NCBI GenBank assembly: GCA_002720535.1
Contig: PBIU01000007.1
Coordinates: 1 to 26,696 of the forward strand
Length of the DNA stretch: 26,696 bases
Direction of reading: 5' to 3'
Source: Candidatus Pelagibacterales bacterium
GTDB lineage: Bacteria; Pseudomonadota; Alphaproteobacteria; TMED109
The position numbers and the translations under genes are program-made. Below are positions 1 to 7,359 of the stretch, one piece after another. Under the pieces are notes generated by a model, which saw only the letters and a program-made list of their open reading frames with translations, ran no database searches and was not told where the DNA came from. Positions within the stretch are counted from its first letter, which is position 1, and the number at the start of each line of letters is the position of its first letter.

Positions 1-1
1 A

Positions 2-778
2 ATAGATATTGCTCTTTGGGATTTAATAGGAAAATATAAAAAACAACCTCTTTGGAAACTTTGGGGAGGGTCTGATAATCCTCTACCAGTATATGGTTCT
101 GGCTGTTATAGAGGCCTAGGTCACGATGGCATGATCGAAAAAGCAAAAAGGTTTGTTTCTGAAGGATATACAGCTATTAAAATGCAAGTTGCTTGGGGAT
201 TTACTCATGATGAAGATGTCACAAACGTTAGGGATATGAGAGAAGAATTAGGAGATAATATAAAAATTATGATCGATGTAAACCAAGGCTGGAGCCCTGA
301 TGAGGCTATAAAGTTTGGCAAAGCCATTGATGAATATAATATCGAGTTTTTAGAAGAACCCGTTATTGCTGACGATTTTGAAGGCTATAAAAAAATTGCG
401 AATGCAATAAATACGCCAATAGCTACTGGAGAAAATCATTTTACTCACCACGATATGAAATTTTTTATTGAAAATAATATAGTGTCTAATCTTCAACCAG
501 ATGTTATGAGAGGTGGTTATACAGAACTTAAAGTTATTGCTGAGATGGCAAATAAAAAAAATATTAATATTGCTCCTCATTTATTTATGGAATTAAATAC
601 TCATTTAAACGCTTCTATACCCAATGCAGCATGGCTTGAGCATATGGGATGGTATAATCATTTATGGGAAGAACCAATAATTCCAAATAATGGCCATGCA
701 ATACCTCCAAACAGGCCAGGGCATGGATTAAAATTTAAATCTGATTTATTCAAAGAATATCCGTATAAAAAAATATAA
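2..778 (+). CDS. Mandelate racemase/muconate lactonizing enzyme family protein, 5'-truncated by window edge
   Basis: The open frame runs in from the left edge (codon phase at base 2), so the N-terminal capping domain is mostly missing; the first ATG in frame (131) is internal. The visible start reads IDIALWDLIGK..PLWKLWGG, the classic junction of the capping domain and barrel in this enolase-superfamily family. Barrel motifs follow in order: TAIKMQ (Lys), MIDVNQGW (metal Asp), FLEEP (metal Glu), ATGE (metal Glu), LQPD and APH (catalytic-type His). These residues support a divalent-metal-dependent acid-sugar dehydratase, racemase or cycloisomerase acting in the cytoplasm through an enediolate intermediate. 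The exact substrate cannot be read from the sequence; sugar-acid dehydratase is the commonest role. It is followed by an intergenic region with a small ORF and a terminator. Confidence 0.9.
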   Translation: MDIALWDLIGKYKKQPLWKLWGGSDNPLPVYGSGCYRGLGHDGMIEKAKRFVSEGYTAIKMQVAWGFTHDEDVTNVRDMREELGDNIKIMIDVNQGWSPDEAIKFGKAIDEYNIEFLEEPVIADDFEGYKKIANAINTPIATGENHFTHHDMKFFIENNIVSNLQPDVMRGGYTELKVIAEMANKKNINIAPHLFMELNTHLNASIPNAAWLEHMGWYNHLWEEPIIPNNGHAIPPNRPGHGLKFKSDLFKEYPYKKI

Positions 779-844
779 CCTTGAATATGGGTTCAAAGAG
801 ACATAAATTGAATTTATTATTAATCAACGAAAGGAGGTGGTCCA

Positions 845-928
845 ATGTCTAGTGATATGGATTATAAATTAAATATATTCAAATTAATAAATAGATATAA
901 GGAAAGCCTCATAAAGGTTTCTATATAA
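845..928 (+). CDS. 27-residue small ORF with an extended Shine-Dalgarno sequence
   Basis: A 27-codon ORF (starts MSSDMDYKLNIFK, ends ESLIKVSI) begins at ATG 845. Immediately upstream, bases 830-843 read gaaaggaggtggtcc-like sequence that pairs with almost the entire 3' tail of bacterial 16S rRNA, with only one G-U wobble. This is far longer than any other ribosome-binding site in the window. Codons 17-27 overlap a bulged hairpin (about 902-920), and a strong terminator follows at 961, so the unit looks like a self-contained short transcript. I do not recognise the peptide. It is mildly basic, like the small DUF1127-type proteins of alphaproteobacteria, but lacks their arginine-rich signature. 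It may be a real small protein or the leader of a regulatory RNA. Confidence 0.5.
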   Translation: MSSDMDYKLNIFKLINRYKESLIKVSI

Positions 929-960
929 AACATTTGAATTTATTTATAAAAATTATCACG

Positions 961-990
961 AAGGGAAGCACAAAGTGCTTCCCTTTTATT
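961..990 (+). terminator. Rho-independent terminator
   Basis: There is a perfect 11-bp stem (961-971 with 975-985), an AAA loop and a T-rich tail. It ends the unit containing the 27-codon ORF and lies 23 bases before the next start codon. Confidence 0.85.
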
Positions 991-1013
991 AATACAATTT
1001 AAAAGATAAGAAT

Positions 1014-1406
1014 ATGAGCATAGAAAAAATATTTAAAAATTTAATACTATTAAACATAGGTATGTTTATTTTAATTATTCTTTCAACTCAATATCAATCA
1101 TCATTACTTATAGAGTTAACAAAGAGTTTAGATCCAGGTTTTTTTGATACTAAATTTGGTGTTGTTTTAGTTATAATAATTTTATTAATGTATCTGGTTG
1201 CGGTTTATTGCCTCTATAATTTTAAACCTATAGGTAGATCTTTATTTTTGTTAACTATTGCAGGATATATAATATGCCTTTTACTTGGAAAAATCCAAAT
1301 AATAGGGCAAGTTACATATGTACTCCAATACATCGCTACATTAACGGATGGAGCTATTATAACACTTATATATTTTTCTCCTTTAAAAGAAAAATTTAAA
1401 AGTTAG
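1014..1406 (+). CDS. Small integral membrane protein, about four transmembrane helices
   Basis: This 130-residue protein is strongly hydrophobic. Apparent membrane segments lie at about residues 9-27, 48-70, 76-94 and 103-123, separated by short polar turns, and the tail is positively charged (KEKFKS). No signal peptide cleavage site or catalytic motif is visible, and I do not recognise the family. It starts 23 bases after a terminator, so it probably has its own promoter or depends on readthrough, and its stop lies 4 bases from the convergent methyltransferase gene. The function is unknown; it would sit in the inner membrane. Confidence 0.75.
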   Translation: MSIEKIFKNLILLNIGMFILIILSTQYQSSLLIELTKSLDPGFFDTKFGVVLVIIILLMYLVAVYCLYNFKPIGRSLFLLTIAGYIICLLLGKIQIIGQVTYVLQYIATLTDGAIITLIYFSPLKEKFKS

Positions 1407-1410
1407 TCGC

Positions 1411-2202
1411 CTATTCAGGTTTAATAAATTTTAAAGTCATTCTATCGCTTTCACCTATAGCAATATATTTTTCTTTATCTTCATCACCAAGTCTTAGTGA
1501 AGGAGGAAGTGTCCATACTCCTTTGGGGTGAATTGTTCCATCTTTAGGATTAGCATTAATTTCACTCGTTGCTATTAAAATAAAGCCCGCTTTTTCAGCA
1601 TATTCTATAGCTAATTTCTCTGTTACATATCCACTTTTATTCATATCCTCAATAGATGTTTCAGGAAGAGCTCTATGTTCTACTACACCAAATATCCCTC
1701 CTGGCTTTAAAACTGCATAGGACTTATTGAAGACATCCATAAGTAAGCCTGCCTTTAACCAATTATGTAAATTTCTAAATGTTAAAACCATATCAACAGA
1801 TTCTTTATCATAAAGGGGTTTTTCATCTATAAATAAAGTAATCATCTTCATATCCGATAAGATTTTACTTTTAGCTCTATTATCAGCATTACGTTTTATT
1901 GCTTTAGGCGTCCAAGCCGCATAGTTAGGATCAAAATCTGCCGCAAAAAATGTTCCTTCATTTTTTAAGAAAGGTTCTAAAATTTCACTATACCATCCTC
2001 GACTAGGCCACAATTCTATTACTGACATACTTGGCTTTATTCCAAAGAAAGTAAGTGTTTCTTTAGGATGTCTGTATTGATCTCGTTTAACATAATTAGC
2101 AGTTCGATCTGAATTAGATATCGCTGCATCTAAAGGATTAGCAAATATAGAATTAGTAAACATTAATATAATAAAACTAAGTACGACCAATAAACTTTTC
2201 AT
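1411..2202 (-). CDS. Exported class I SAM-dependent methyltransferase-like protein (COG4798-like)
   Basis: This 263-residue protein starts with a clear signal peptide (about 1-21, ending SIFA). After an RHPKETL stretch comes a methyltransferase motif I (residues 61-74, VIELWPSRGWYSEIL), an acidic post-I strand (FFAADFDP), a motif IV-like region (VDMVLTFRNLHNW) and a motif VI region (LKPGGIFGVVEH). This layout fits the predicted periplasmic methyltransferase family often found in proteobacteria, in which motif I normally reads more like EIGPGGGW. The W-P-S-R replacement departs from the canonical glycine-rich loop, so SAM binding may be altered. The start is supported by AAGGA 8 bases upstream. 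It is convergent with the membrane protein gene. The family's substrate is not established. Confidence 0.8.
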   Translation of the reverse strand: MKSLLVVLSFIILMFTNSIFANPLDAAISNSDRTANYVKRDQYRHPKETLTFFGIKPSMSVIELWPSRGWYSEILEPFLKNEGTFFAADFDPNYAAWTPKAIKRNADNRAKSKILSDMKMITLFIDEKPLYDKESVDMVLTFRNLHNWLKAGLLMDVFNKSYAVLKPGGIFGVVEHRALPETSIEDMNKSGYVTEKLAIEYAEKAGFILIATSEINANPKDGTIHPKGVWTLPPSLRLGDEDKEKYIAIGESDRMTLKFIKPE

Positions 2203-2292
2203 TTTTTTTCCTTAACAATTAAGTATTTTTAGTTAACCTTTATAGAATAAATTAATCTTTAATTAAATATTAGTGACAGGAATCATAATAAA

Positions 2293-3051
2293 ATGAAAAA
2301 TTTAGAATTTAAAGGAAAAGTTGCTTTAATTACTGGTGCCTCAAGAGGCATAGGAAGGGCTATAGCTATAGAACTTGCAAAGAATGGAGCTAATATAGCT
2401 ATAAATTATAACTCAAATTTTAAATCTGCAAAAGAAACGCAAAAACTAGTTAATAAAACAGGCGTAAAATCAGAAATAATTAAAGCGGACGTATCAAAAG
2501 AAAAAAGTATCAAATTACTCATTAAACAAACTGAAAAAAAATTGGGTCCAATTGATCTATTGGTAACAAATGCGGGCATTGCTCTATTATCTAAGGATCC
2601 ATTAAAATTAGATTATAAAATATGGAAAAAAACTATGGCTACTAATGTTGACGGAACATTATTACCTATTAAAGAAGTTCTTCCAGGCATGATAAAAAGA
2701 AAATATGGAAGAATCGTTTGTCTTTCCTCAATAGCCGGCTTAGGAATGAGGCCAAACATGATAACTTATGGTACATCAAAAGCAGCTGTTATAGCCTTAG
2801 TACGAAATTTATCTGCAGCAGTAGCTCCACATATTAGAATAAACTCTGTAGCGCCTGGCCTAATAGAGACCGACATGATTGAATCACTAGATAAGAAAAC
2901 TAGGAAAAATATGATTGAAAATACACCTTTAAAAAGAATAGGTAAACCTCAAGATATTGCAAATTCAGTATGTTATTTATTATCTAATAGATCAGATTAT
3001 ACAACAGGACAAACTATAGTAACGGATGGAGGAAGAGTTCCATTACCTTAA
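2293..3051 (+). CDS. Short-chain dehydrogenase/reductase, FabG-like
   Basis: This 252-residue classical SDR has normal length. It shows the Rossmann cofactor motif TGASRGIG (14-21), a TNAG motif (92-95; usually NNAG), catalytic Ser at about 145-146, and the Tyr159-xxx-Lys163 pair, then PGLIETDM and a C-terminal TDGG. It most closely resembles 3-oxoacyl-ACP reductases but could act on another alcohol or ketone; a lone FabG-like gene outside a fatty-acid cluster is often a paralogue of unknown substrate. It is cytoplasmic and NAD(P)H-dependent. Its stop codon overlaps the next start by one base (TAATG), so the nuclease gene downstream is probably translationally coupled. Confidence 0.9.
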   Translation: MKNLEFKGKVALITGASRGIGRAIAIELAKNGANIAINYNSNFKSAKETQKLVNKTGVKSEIIKADVSKEKSIKLLIKQTEKKLGPIDLLVTNAGIALLSKDPLKLDYKIWKKTMATNVDGTLLPIKEVLPGMIKRKYGRIVCLSSIAGLGMRPNMITYGTSKAAVIALVRNLSAAVAPHIRINSVAPGLIETDMIESLDKKTRKNMIENTPLKRIGKPQDIANSVCYLLSNRSDYTTGQTIVTDGGRVPLP

Positions 3052-3533
3052 TGTTTGGTTTAAGAAAATATATATTATTTTTTTTAATAACTTTATATGC
3101 TTTTAGCTTAAATGCTAATGAAGAAATTATTTCTAATACTGAAGTTATTGTAGTTGATGGAGATACTATAAAGTTTAACAATAAAAAAATTAGACTTCAT
3201 GGAATAGATACTCCCGAAATAAAACAAATATGTAAAAATAATAAATATGAAGATTACAAATGTGGCATAAAAGCAAAACTCGCTCTTATAAATTTAATTA
3301 ATAAGCATAAAATTAAATGTCTCATTAATGGCAAGGATAGATACAAAAGATTAATAGGAACATGCTTCATTAAGGACCTAAATATAAATAGTTGGTTAGT
3401 TAAAAATGGCTGGGCACTAGCTTATAGGAAATATTCTACTATATATACAGATGAGGAAGATTGGGCAAAAATTAATCTTAAGGGCTTATGGCAAGGAGAG
3501 TTTATAGAGCCTTGGAAATGGAGAAAAAAGTAA
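3051..3533 (+). CDS. Secreted thermonuclease (SNase-like) family protein
   Basis: This 160-residue protein has a signal peptide (about 1-22, ending LNANE) and a single staphylococcal-nuclease-like OB-fold domain. Active-site residues of the family are visible: Asp36/Asp38-Thr39 in VDGDT, Arg48 in KIRLHGIDTPE, Asp53-Thr54-Glu56, and Arg100 in DRYKRLIG. This implies a Ca2+-dependent nuclease acting in the periplasm or outside the cell, for example in nucleic acid scavenging. Four to five cysteines (positions 61, 71, 90 and 105) suggest disulfides. The gene overlaps the SDR stop by one base and so belongs to the same transcript; it is convergent with two small membrane-protein genes. Confidence 0.9.
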   Translation: MFGLRKYILFFLITLYAFSLNANEEIISNTEVIVVDGDTIKFNNKKIRLHGIDTPEIKQICKNNKYEDYKCGIKAKLALINLINKHKIKCLINGKDRYKRLIGTCFIKDLNINSWLVKNGWALAYRKYSTIYTDEEDWAKINLKGLWQGEFIEPWKWRKK

Positions 3534-3722
3534 TCAGTTATTAATATTACTTTCATTTTGATAGGCAATAATATTTTCTGTAATCGGAGAAAATTCTTCA
3601 TAATCAAGGGAGAAGTTTGTTTCAGGATATGATCCCATATAATATAAATGTAAAAAAAACCATAAAATCACTAAAATAAACATTAGGGCTAAACATATTT
3701 TATATAAAATCTCTAATACCAT
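3534..3722 (-). CDS. Small single-span membrane protein (62 aa)
   Basis: This 62-residue protein has one strong transmembrane segment (about residues 5-29) and an acidic, polar C-terminal tail of about 33 residues. GGAGA lies about 6 bases before the ATG and supports the start. It is 32 bases downstream of another small single-span protein on the same strand, so the two likely form an operon. I do not recognise the family. An overlapping 61-codon frame in 3422-3607 was considered a shadow because it runs into the thermonuclease gene and lacks a good ribosome-binding site. Confidence 0.6.
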   Translation of the reverse strand: MVLEILYKICLALMFILVILWFFLHLYYMGSYPETNFSLDYEEFSPITENIIAYQNESNINN

Positions 3723-3754
3723 TATTCTCCGATCACATATTAAGTTTTTGTCTA

Positions 3755-3916
3755 TTATTCTTTTATATCTTTATTAATTAATAATTGACTATCTCCCAGT
3801 TTTGATAATTCTGAAGCATCATCAGATTGATGATCTTGTCCATAATATCCAAAAAAGAAAAGTCCTAATAATAATAGAAATGTGGCTATTAAACCTTTAA
3901 TTTCTGATCTATCCAT
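3755..3916 (-). CDS. Small single-span membrane protein (53 aa)
   Basis: A 53-codon ORF is preceded by a strong AAGGAGG ribosome-binding site 5 bases from the ATG. The product begins MDRSEIKGLIATFLLLLG, has one transmembrane helix (about residues 7-25, ending FFFGYYG) and a charged, Ser/Asp-rich tail. The charged N-terminus followed by a helix without a cleavage site suggests a membrane-anchored peptide with a soluble tail. It is the first gene of a two-gene unit with the 62-residue protein. No family is recognised. Confidence 0.65.
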   Translation of the reverse strand: MDRSEIKGLIATFLLLLGLFFFGYYGQDHQSDDASELSKLGDSQLLINKDIKE

Positions 3917-4037
3917 TTTACCTCCTTACAAGTTTGATTATCCTAGTTTTACACAACCTTATGCATTACCTATATATTAAAAATGTAGTTTTTATGTAGA
4001 ATTGCAGTTACTATAAAAATAGTAATAGGTATTTGAA

Positions 4038-4547
4038 ATGAAAAAAAATAATCAAATTATAGAACTACTTAGTGATGCATCACTTGAAGTTTATAAATAT
4101 CTAGGAGGGTTAAACTTTGATGAGAAAGATTTTCAAATTGCTCTCGGTTATGAATTAGAGAAAAAAAATATAGATTATTTAAGAGAAACACATATTGAAT
4201 TATATTATAAAGATATGCCCATTAAATTAGGTGCCCCAGACTTTTATTTGAATAATATTAATCCACCTACAATAATCGAAATAAAATTAGGCTCTAATCT
4301 CAATAACTCAAATAGACAACAATTAAAAATGTATATGGTTTCTATAAAGAGAAACCCAAAAAGTATTCTAAAGAAAATAAAAAATGGTATACTAATTAAT
4401 TTTCTTAAAGAAGACCCTACTACTTATGAGCCTAACGAGACAAATAGAAGAAAAGAATTATACAAAGTAGAAATAGAACATTTCAGTCTAGATAAAAATA
4501 ATAAACTTAAGCTATTAGATAATATCTTGTTAGGTAAAATTAATTAA
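4038..4547 (+). CDS. GxxExxY-like PD-(D/E)XK nuclease-fold protein
   Basis: This 169-residue protein has the order of elements seen in the GxxExxY/PD-(D/E)XK group: an N-terminal helix ending LGGLNFDEKDFQIALGYELEKKNI, a hydrophobic strand (HIELYYKDMPI), then a nuclease-like core GAPDF...TIIEIKL, where Asp (about residue 73) and Glu-x-Lys (about 85-87) match the PD-(D/E)XK pattern, and then RQQLKMYM and a GILINF strand. The signature G-x-x-E-x-x-Y itself is degenerate (G-x-x-F-D-E). Proteins of this group are common in environmental bacteria, and their biological substrate is not settled. The gene stands alone after a long promoter-containing gap. Nuclease activity is inferred only from the core residues. 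Confidence 0.6.
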   Translation: MKKNNQIIELLSDASLEVYKYLGGLNFDEKDFQIALGYELEKKNIDYLRETHIELYYKDMPIKLGAPDFYLNNINPPTIIEIKLGSNLNNSNRQQLKMYMVSIKRNPKSILKKIKNGILINFLKEDPTTYEPNETNRRKELYKVEIEHFSLDKNNKLKLLDNILLGKIN

Positions 4548-4797
4548 AGATAATACTAATAATGTTTTTGTAATAAATATTGCTGCTCATCTCATCCAAA
4601 GCATTAATGATCAAATTAAATTCATAAAATATCCATAATTTCTAAATCCCAAACTCATTTTCCTAAAATATAACTATAATAGTTAGTTATGATAATTAAC
4701 CCCCTTAAGGACTTAGGAGCATTTATATAGTTGTTTATTTATTCCTTCCCCAAAAGCATGCTCTTAAGTCTTTACCATAAAATGAAAGGAATAAAAT
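4548..4797. other. Gene-free stretch with a candidate promoter and structured leader
   Basis: No ORF with a ribosome-binding site is seen here. It contains a TATAAT box (4675-4680) and, about 25 bases beyond it, the long imperfect inverted repeat listed separately (4706-4774), so it is most likely the promoter and leader of the small ORF at 4798 and the gene at 4875. Confidence 0.45.
4706..4774 (+). ncRNA. Candidate structured leader or small RNA (17-bp inverted repeat)
   Basis: Arms 4706-4722 and 4758-4774 are complementary over 17 positions. The only two exceptions are G-U pairs when read as plus-strand RNA (they would be G-T mismatches in DNA), which favours selection at the RNA level. 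The loop is about 35 bases and pyrimidine-rich (CCTTCCCC). There is no T tract after the stem, so it is not a typical terminator. A TATAAT box lies just upstream at 4675. Confidence 0.4.
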
Positions 4798-4857
4798 ATG
4801 TGGTTTGAAGCCATCATTTATTTTACTCTCGCGCTTCTTCAAATAAATATTTATTAA
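4798..4857 (+). CDS. Possible 19-residue membrane peptide or leader peptide
   Basis: A 19-codon ORF (MWFEAIIYFTLALLQINIY) starts 7 bases after AAAGGA and ends 17 bases before the next start codon. The product would be almost entirely one hydrophobic helix. It follows the candidate structured leader and precedes the membrane-anchored protein at 4875, so it could be a small membrane partner or a leader peptide. It is short enough to be chance, but the ribosome-binding site and context favour translation. Confidence 0.35.
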   Translation: MWFEAIIYFTLALLQINIY

Positions 4858-4874
4858 ATTAAAAAGGACTGTCT

Positions 4875-5552
4875 ATGAAAAACTCTCTGATTTTACTTCC
4901 ATTATTTTTATTACTTGCAATCATAATATTTTTTATTCTTATGCCCCAAGTAATCAGTAAAGAGATTGAGAATGATACAAAAAAATTAAGATCAAATAAT
5001 TTAGAGGAGGATTATAGTTTTACAGAAGATCGTGTTGATGGATTATGGACTTTAGAACATGGCATGAATAAAGATGAATTTCTAATATCTGTTAATGCAG
5101 AGAAGACGCATGCAGATAGGTTGTACTTTCGTTTAATGCATGACTGCAAAACTATTAATGTATTAACAAGTTTATTAAGTATGAAAAATAATCCTAAGAT
5201 AGAAAAGATGAAACAGTTATATGTAAGCACAAACTATTTAAAAGAATATATGCTTGTTCATGTACCAGTAGTCAACAAACTACCAAGTGAAGAATCAGAA
5301 TATGATACTGATTCATGGGTATTTTGGTTTGATTTAGGATGGTATCCAGTAGATACAATAAAAAGTTGGCATAAAGATATAAATGAAATCACATTCTCTA
5401 TTCAGCATGATGCTCTCTTTAAAGCTAATAACTATTTAGATAATACAAAAAATTCTTGGAGCACTAATGGAATGATTGAAGCTATAGATAGAGCAGTAGG
5501 TGTATGTCTATTAAAAACAAATTTACATAATCAAGAAGTGTTAAATAATTAA
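4875..5552 (+). CDS. Membrane-anchored protein of unknown function (225 aa)
   Basis: An N-terminal uncleaved hydrophobic segment (about residues 4-26) anchors a soluble domain of about 195 residues that should face the periplasm. The domain has two cysteines (in MHDCKTIN and GVCLLK) and a Trp-rich middle (DSWVFWFDLGWYP). I do not recognise the fold. GGACTG about 6 bases upstream is a weak ribosome-binding site. The downstream secreted protein begins 2 bases after its stop, so the two are translationally linked and probably act together in the cell envelope. Confidence 0.7.
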   Translation: MKNSLILLPLFLLLAIIIFFILMPQVISKEIENDTKKLRSNNLEEDYSFTEDRVDGLWTLEHGMNKDEFLISVNAEKTHADRLYFRLMHDCKTINVLTSLLSMKNNPKIEKMKQLYVSTNYLKEYMLVHVPVVNKLPSEESEYDTDSWVFWFDLGWYPVDTIKSWHKDINEITFSIQHDALFKANNYLDNTKNSWSTNGMIEAIDRAVGVCLLKTNLHNQEVLNN

Positions 5553-5554
5553 AA

Positions 5555-5932
5555 ATGAAAAAATTAATTCATATAAGTATTACAGCATTCTTTTTAATTA
5601 ATTTAGTTTCTTATAGTAAAGCAGAGGAAGTGCATATTTGCGAAACGAAAACTTTAGGAATAGTTACTTATAAAGATTTTCATATCAATAATAAAGATAC
5701 CAAAGAGTACTTCGAAGGTAGTGGTGTTTGTGCCTACCCCATATATTATTCTAATATAAACAATATTTATGTTTACTACTACCCTGGAGACAAAGGATGT
5801 CATAATGGTGACTATGTAGCTCCCCCTGCTAACTATGCAGGTAAAATCACTTTAACTCACAATCCTGATGAAAGATATGGTTGGGTGGATGTTATAGAGA
5901 ATATTCTGTGTTTTTATAAATTAGAAAATTAA
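5555..5932 (+). CDS. Secreted four-cysteine protein of unknown function (125 aa)
   Basis: A signal peptide (about 1-23, ending SKAEE) precedes a mature domain of about 100 residues with four cysteines (in HICETK, GVCAYP, KGCHNG and ILCFYK), consistent with two disulfides in the periplasm. Tyr-rich segments (NIYVYYYPG, GDYVAPPANYAG) suggest a small beta-rich domain. No family is recognised. It is the second gene of a two-gene unit with the membrane-anchored protein upstream, with only 2 bases between them. Confidence 0.7.
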   Translation: MKKLIHISITAFFLINLVSYSKAEEVHICETKTLGIVTYKDFHINNKDTKEYFEGSGVCAYPIYYSNINNIYVYYYPGDKGCHNGDYVAPPANYAGKITLTHNPDERYGWVDVIENILCFYKLEN

Positions 5933-5971
5933 TGCAATAGTATATGCATTATTCTACAGGTCCTACATTAG

Positions 5972-6262
5972 TTAACTATACCTAATATAACCTTTCTTCA
6001 TTCGAACATTTAATCTAGAATACAACACACCATCTCTATACTTTTCTACAGCTATAGGATTTCCATTTTCATCGTACCTTCTAAACTCACCATGTTTTTT
6101 ACCATTAATATATTTACCAGAAGCAAAAAACTGTCTATTTCCATCAATCCAATGCATATTGTCATTTTTATCTGATAGATCAAAACAATAGTTCAATGCT
6201 AAGTGTCTTTTATCTATGAAAGAATAAAATCTAAAGAGTAGTATATTTATAAATGATCGCAT
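5972..6262 (-). CDS. Small protein with one to two MORN/YwqK-like repeats
   Basis: This 96-residue protein contains FFASGKYINGKKHGEF followed by RRYDENGNPIAVEKYRDGVLY, the G-x-Y-x-[ND]-G-K-x-x-G-x-x-x-x-Y-x-x-x-G pattern of MORN/YwqK repeats (about residues 45-82). Such repeats occur in proteins annotated as YwqK-family antitoxins and in membrane-associated scaffolds. With so few repeats it may be a minimal or decayed member. The N-terminus (MRSFINILLFRFYSF) is hydrophobic but too charged to be a clear signal peptide. No toxin partner is evident next to it. GGGAGA about 6 bases upstream supports the start. Confidence 0.6.
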   Translation of the reverse strand: MRSFINILLFRFYSFIDKRHLALNYCFDLSDKNDNMHWIDGNRQFFASGKYINGKKHGEFRRYDENGNPIAVEKYRDGVLYSRLNVRMKKGYIRYS

Positions 6263-6328
6263 TTGTTATCTCCCAAAATTAGCTTAGCATAAATTTATTA
6301 AATATTAATAAATTATGGATAATAAACT

Positions 6329-7177
6329 TTAACAAAAGTATTCAAATGATTTAGATTGTATATGTGATTCAACAAGGTCAAAGTATTTACTGATTTGTAA
6401 TTGATTATCTTCTATACTTCTCAAATTAAAGTCAGATATTAGTTTTGAAAATTCCGTATTTATATTTCTTTGACTTTCTTTCATCTGATTAAAATTTATA
6501 AAAGTTCTGCAATCAAAATATATAGACTTTAAATTTTTAGAAGTAATTCCATCTTTAAATTCTACATATTTAATATCTCCTAAAAATAAATCATTTTTAT
6601 ATGGTATCAATAAGGTTTTATATTTATTGTTTTCATCTACCATAATTTGGTCATCAAAACCTTTTATCATATCAATAATATATAATGAATGAATGAATAT
6701 TTCTTTTATCACATCATATATTTCTACCCTAGAATTCCACTCATATCTCTGAAAAAATCTCTTTAAGCAATGATAAGTCATATTTAATTTAGGTATATAT
6801 CCATAACTTTTAATATTATTAATATTATTTTCTAATTTTAAAGAAGTTTCATAGATTGATAATCCTAATGCATTATTATCATTAGGCTGCATTCCTTTAA
6901 AATAATGTGTATTTCCTAGCCAATAAAAAAAATCATCATTTTTTAAAATTTTATCATTATAAAGATTAAAGTTGATAATAGTGTTTTTAGTGTAATTTTT
7001 AATAAGTCTCTTTCTTTTTCGACTATATGACTTAGGATTAAATGGAAGTGTTTTAAATTCTATCAGTAAACTATCAATAAAGCCTTGAGATATATTTTCA
7101 ATATCTTTTACTATTCTTTTAGATAAACCTCTTGAATAAGTTTCAGACACTAAACTTAAATTACAACTGTTATTCAT
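6329..7177 (-). CDS. Protein of unknown function with EcfG-like promoter (282 aa)
   Basis: This 282-residue soluble, Lys/Asn-rich protein has no signal peptide or membrane helix. A basic patch (SRKRKRLIKNY, about residues 52-62) and a central H-x-x-K-R-F-x-Q-R-Y motif (about residues 136-145) are the only notable features and could contact nucleic acid; this is inference. I do not recognise the family. A perfect GGAAC-N17-CGTT element lies 35 bases upstream, back to back with a similar promoter for the gene at 7360, so it is probably stress-regulated. No strong ribosome-binding site is visible before the ATG, so the start is moderately certain. Confidence 0.7.
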   Translation of the reverse strand: MNNSCNLSLVSETYSRGLSKRIVKDIENISQGFIDSLLIEFKTLPFNPKSYSRKRKRLIKNYTKNTIINFNLYNDKILKNDDFFYWLGNTHYFKGMQPNDNNALGLSIYETSLKLENNINNIKSYGYIPKLNMTYHCLKRFFQRYEWNSRVEIYDVIKEIFIHSLYIIDMIKGFDDQIMVDENNKYKTLLIPYKNDLFLGDIKYVEFKDGITSKNLKSIYFDCRTFINFNQMKESQRNINTEFSKLISDFNLRSIEDNQLQISKYFDLVESHIQSKSFEYFC

Positions 7178-7212
7178 GAATCATAAACCAAATTAATTAA
7201 TATTATGATTAC

Positions 7213-7238
7213 AACGAATTAATTATAATGTTTGTTCC
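7213..7238 (-). promoter_or_regulatory. EcfG-like promoter GGAAC-N17-CGTT
   Basis: On the minus strand, GGAAC (7238-7234) and CGTT (7216-7213) are separated by 17 bases. The element ends 35 bases before the start codon at 7177. It matches the published consensus of alphaproteobacterial EcfG general-stress sigma factors exactly. Confidence 0.75.
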
Positions 7239-7298
7239 TTAATCCTTAATAAAAACTTCTATGTTTAAGATAATATTAGAAAGGATATAATAACAAAT

Positions 7299-7323
7299 GG
7301 AACAAATTTTTTATGTTTTCGTT
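7299..7323 (+). promoter_or_regulatory. EcfG-like promoter GGAAC-N16-CGTT
   Basis: GGAAC (7299-7303) and CGTT (7320-7323) are separated by 16 bases, and the element ends 36 bases before the ATG at 7360. It overlaps the upstream in-frame ATG at 7297, which argues that 7297 is not the translation start. Confidence 0.75.
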
Positions 7324-7359
7324 TTATTAAAAACAATTAATTTTAATAAAGGAAATAAA

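Noticed and set aside
779..1013. Assignment of the window to SAR11 on base composition
   Set aside because: SAR11 genomes have a minimal sigma-factor set, whereas this window has an ECF-like sigma factor and several EcfG-type promoters; the lineage is left as an AT-rich alphaproteobacterium.
3422..3607. 61-codon minus-strand frame
   Set aside because: It overlaps the thermonuclease gene and the better supported 62-residue ORF; likely a shadow frame.
4000..4037. Inverted TTACTA...TAGTAA sequence before the GxxExxY gene
   Set aside because: Six-base A/T-rich arms are expected by chance in sequence this AT-rich, and no operator logic is evident.
5930..5951. Hairpin overlapping the stop codon of the four-cysteine protein gene
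   Set aside because: The stem is only 7 bp of A/T-rich sequence with no T tract; too weak to call a terminator.
7297..7359. Upstream in-frame ATG at 7297 as the start of the secreted protein gene
   Set aside because: It overlaps a GGAAC-N16-CGTT promoter and places 21 residues before a complete signal peptide; ATG 7360 has its own ribosome-binding site.
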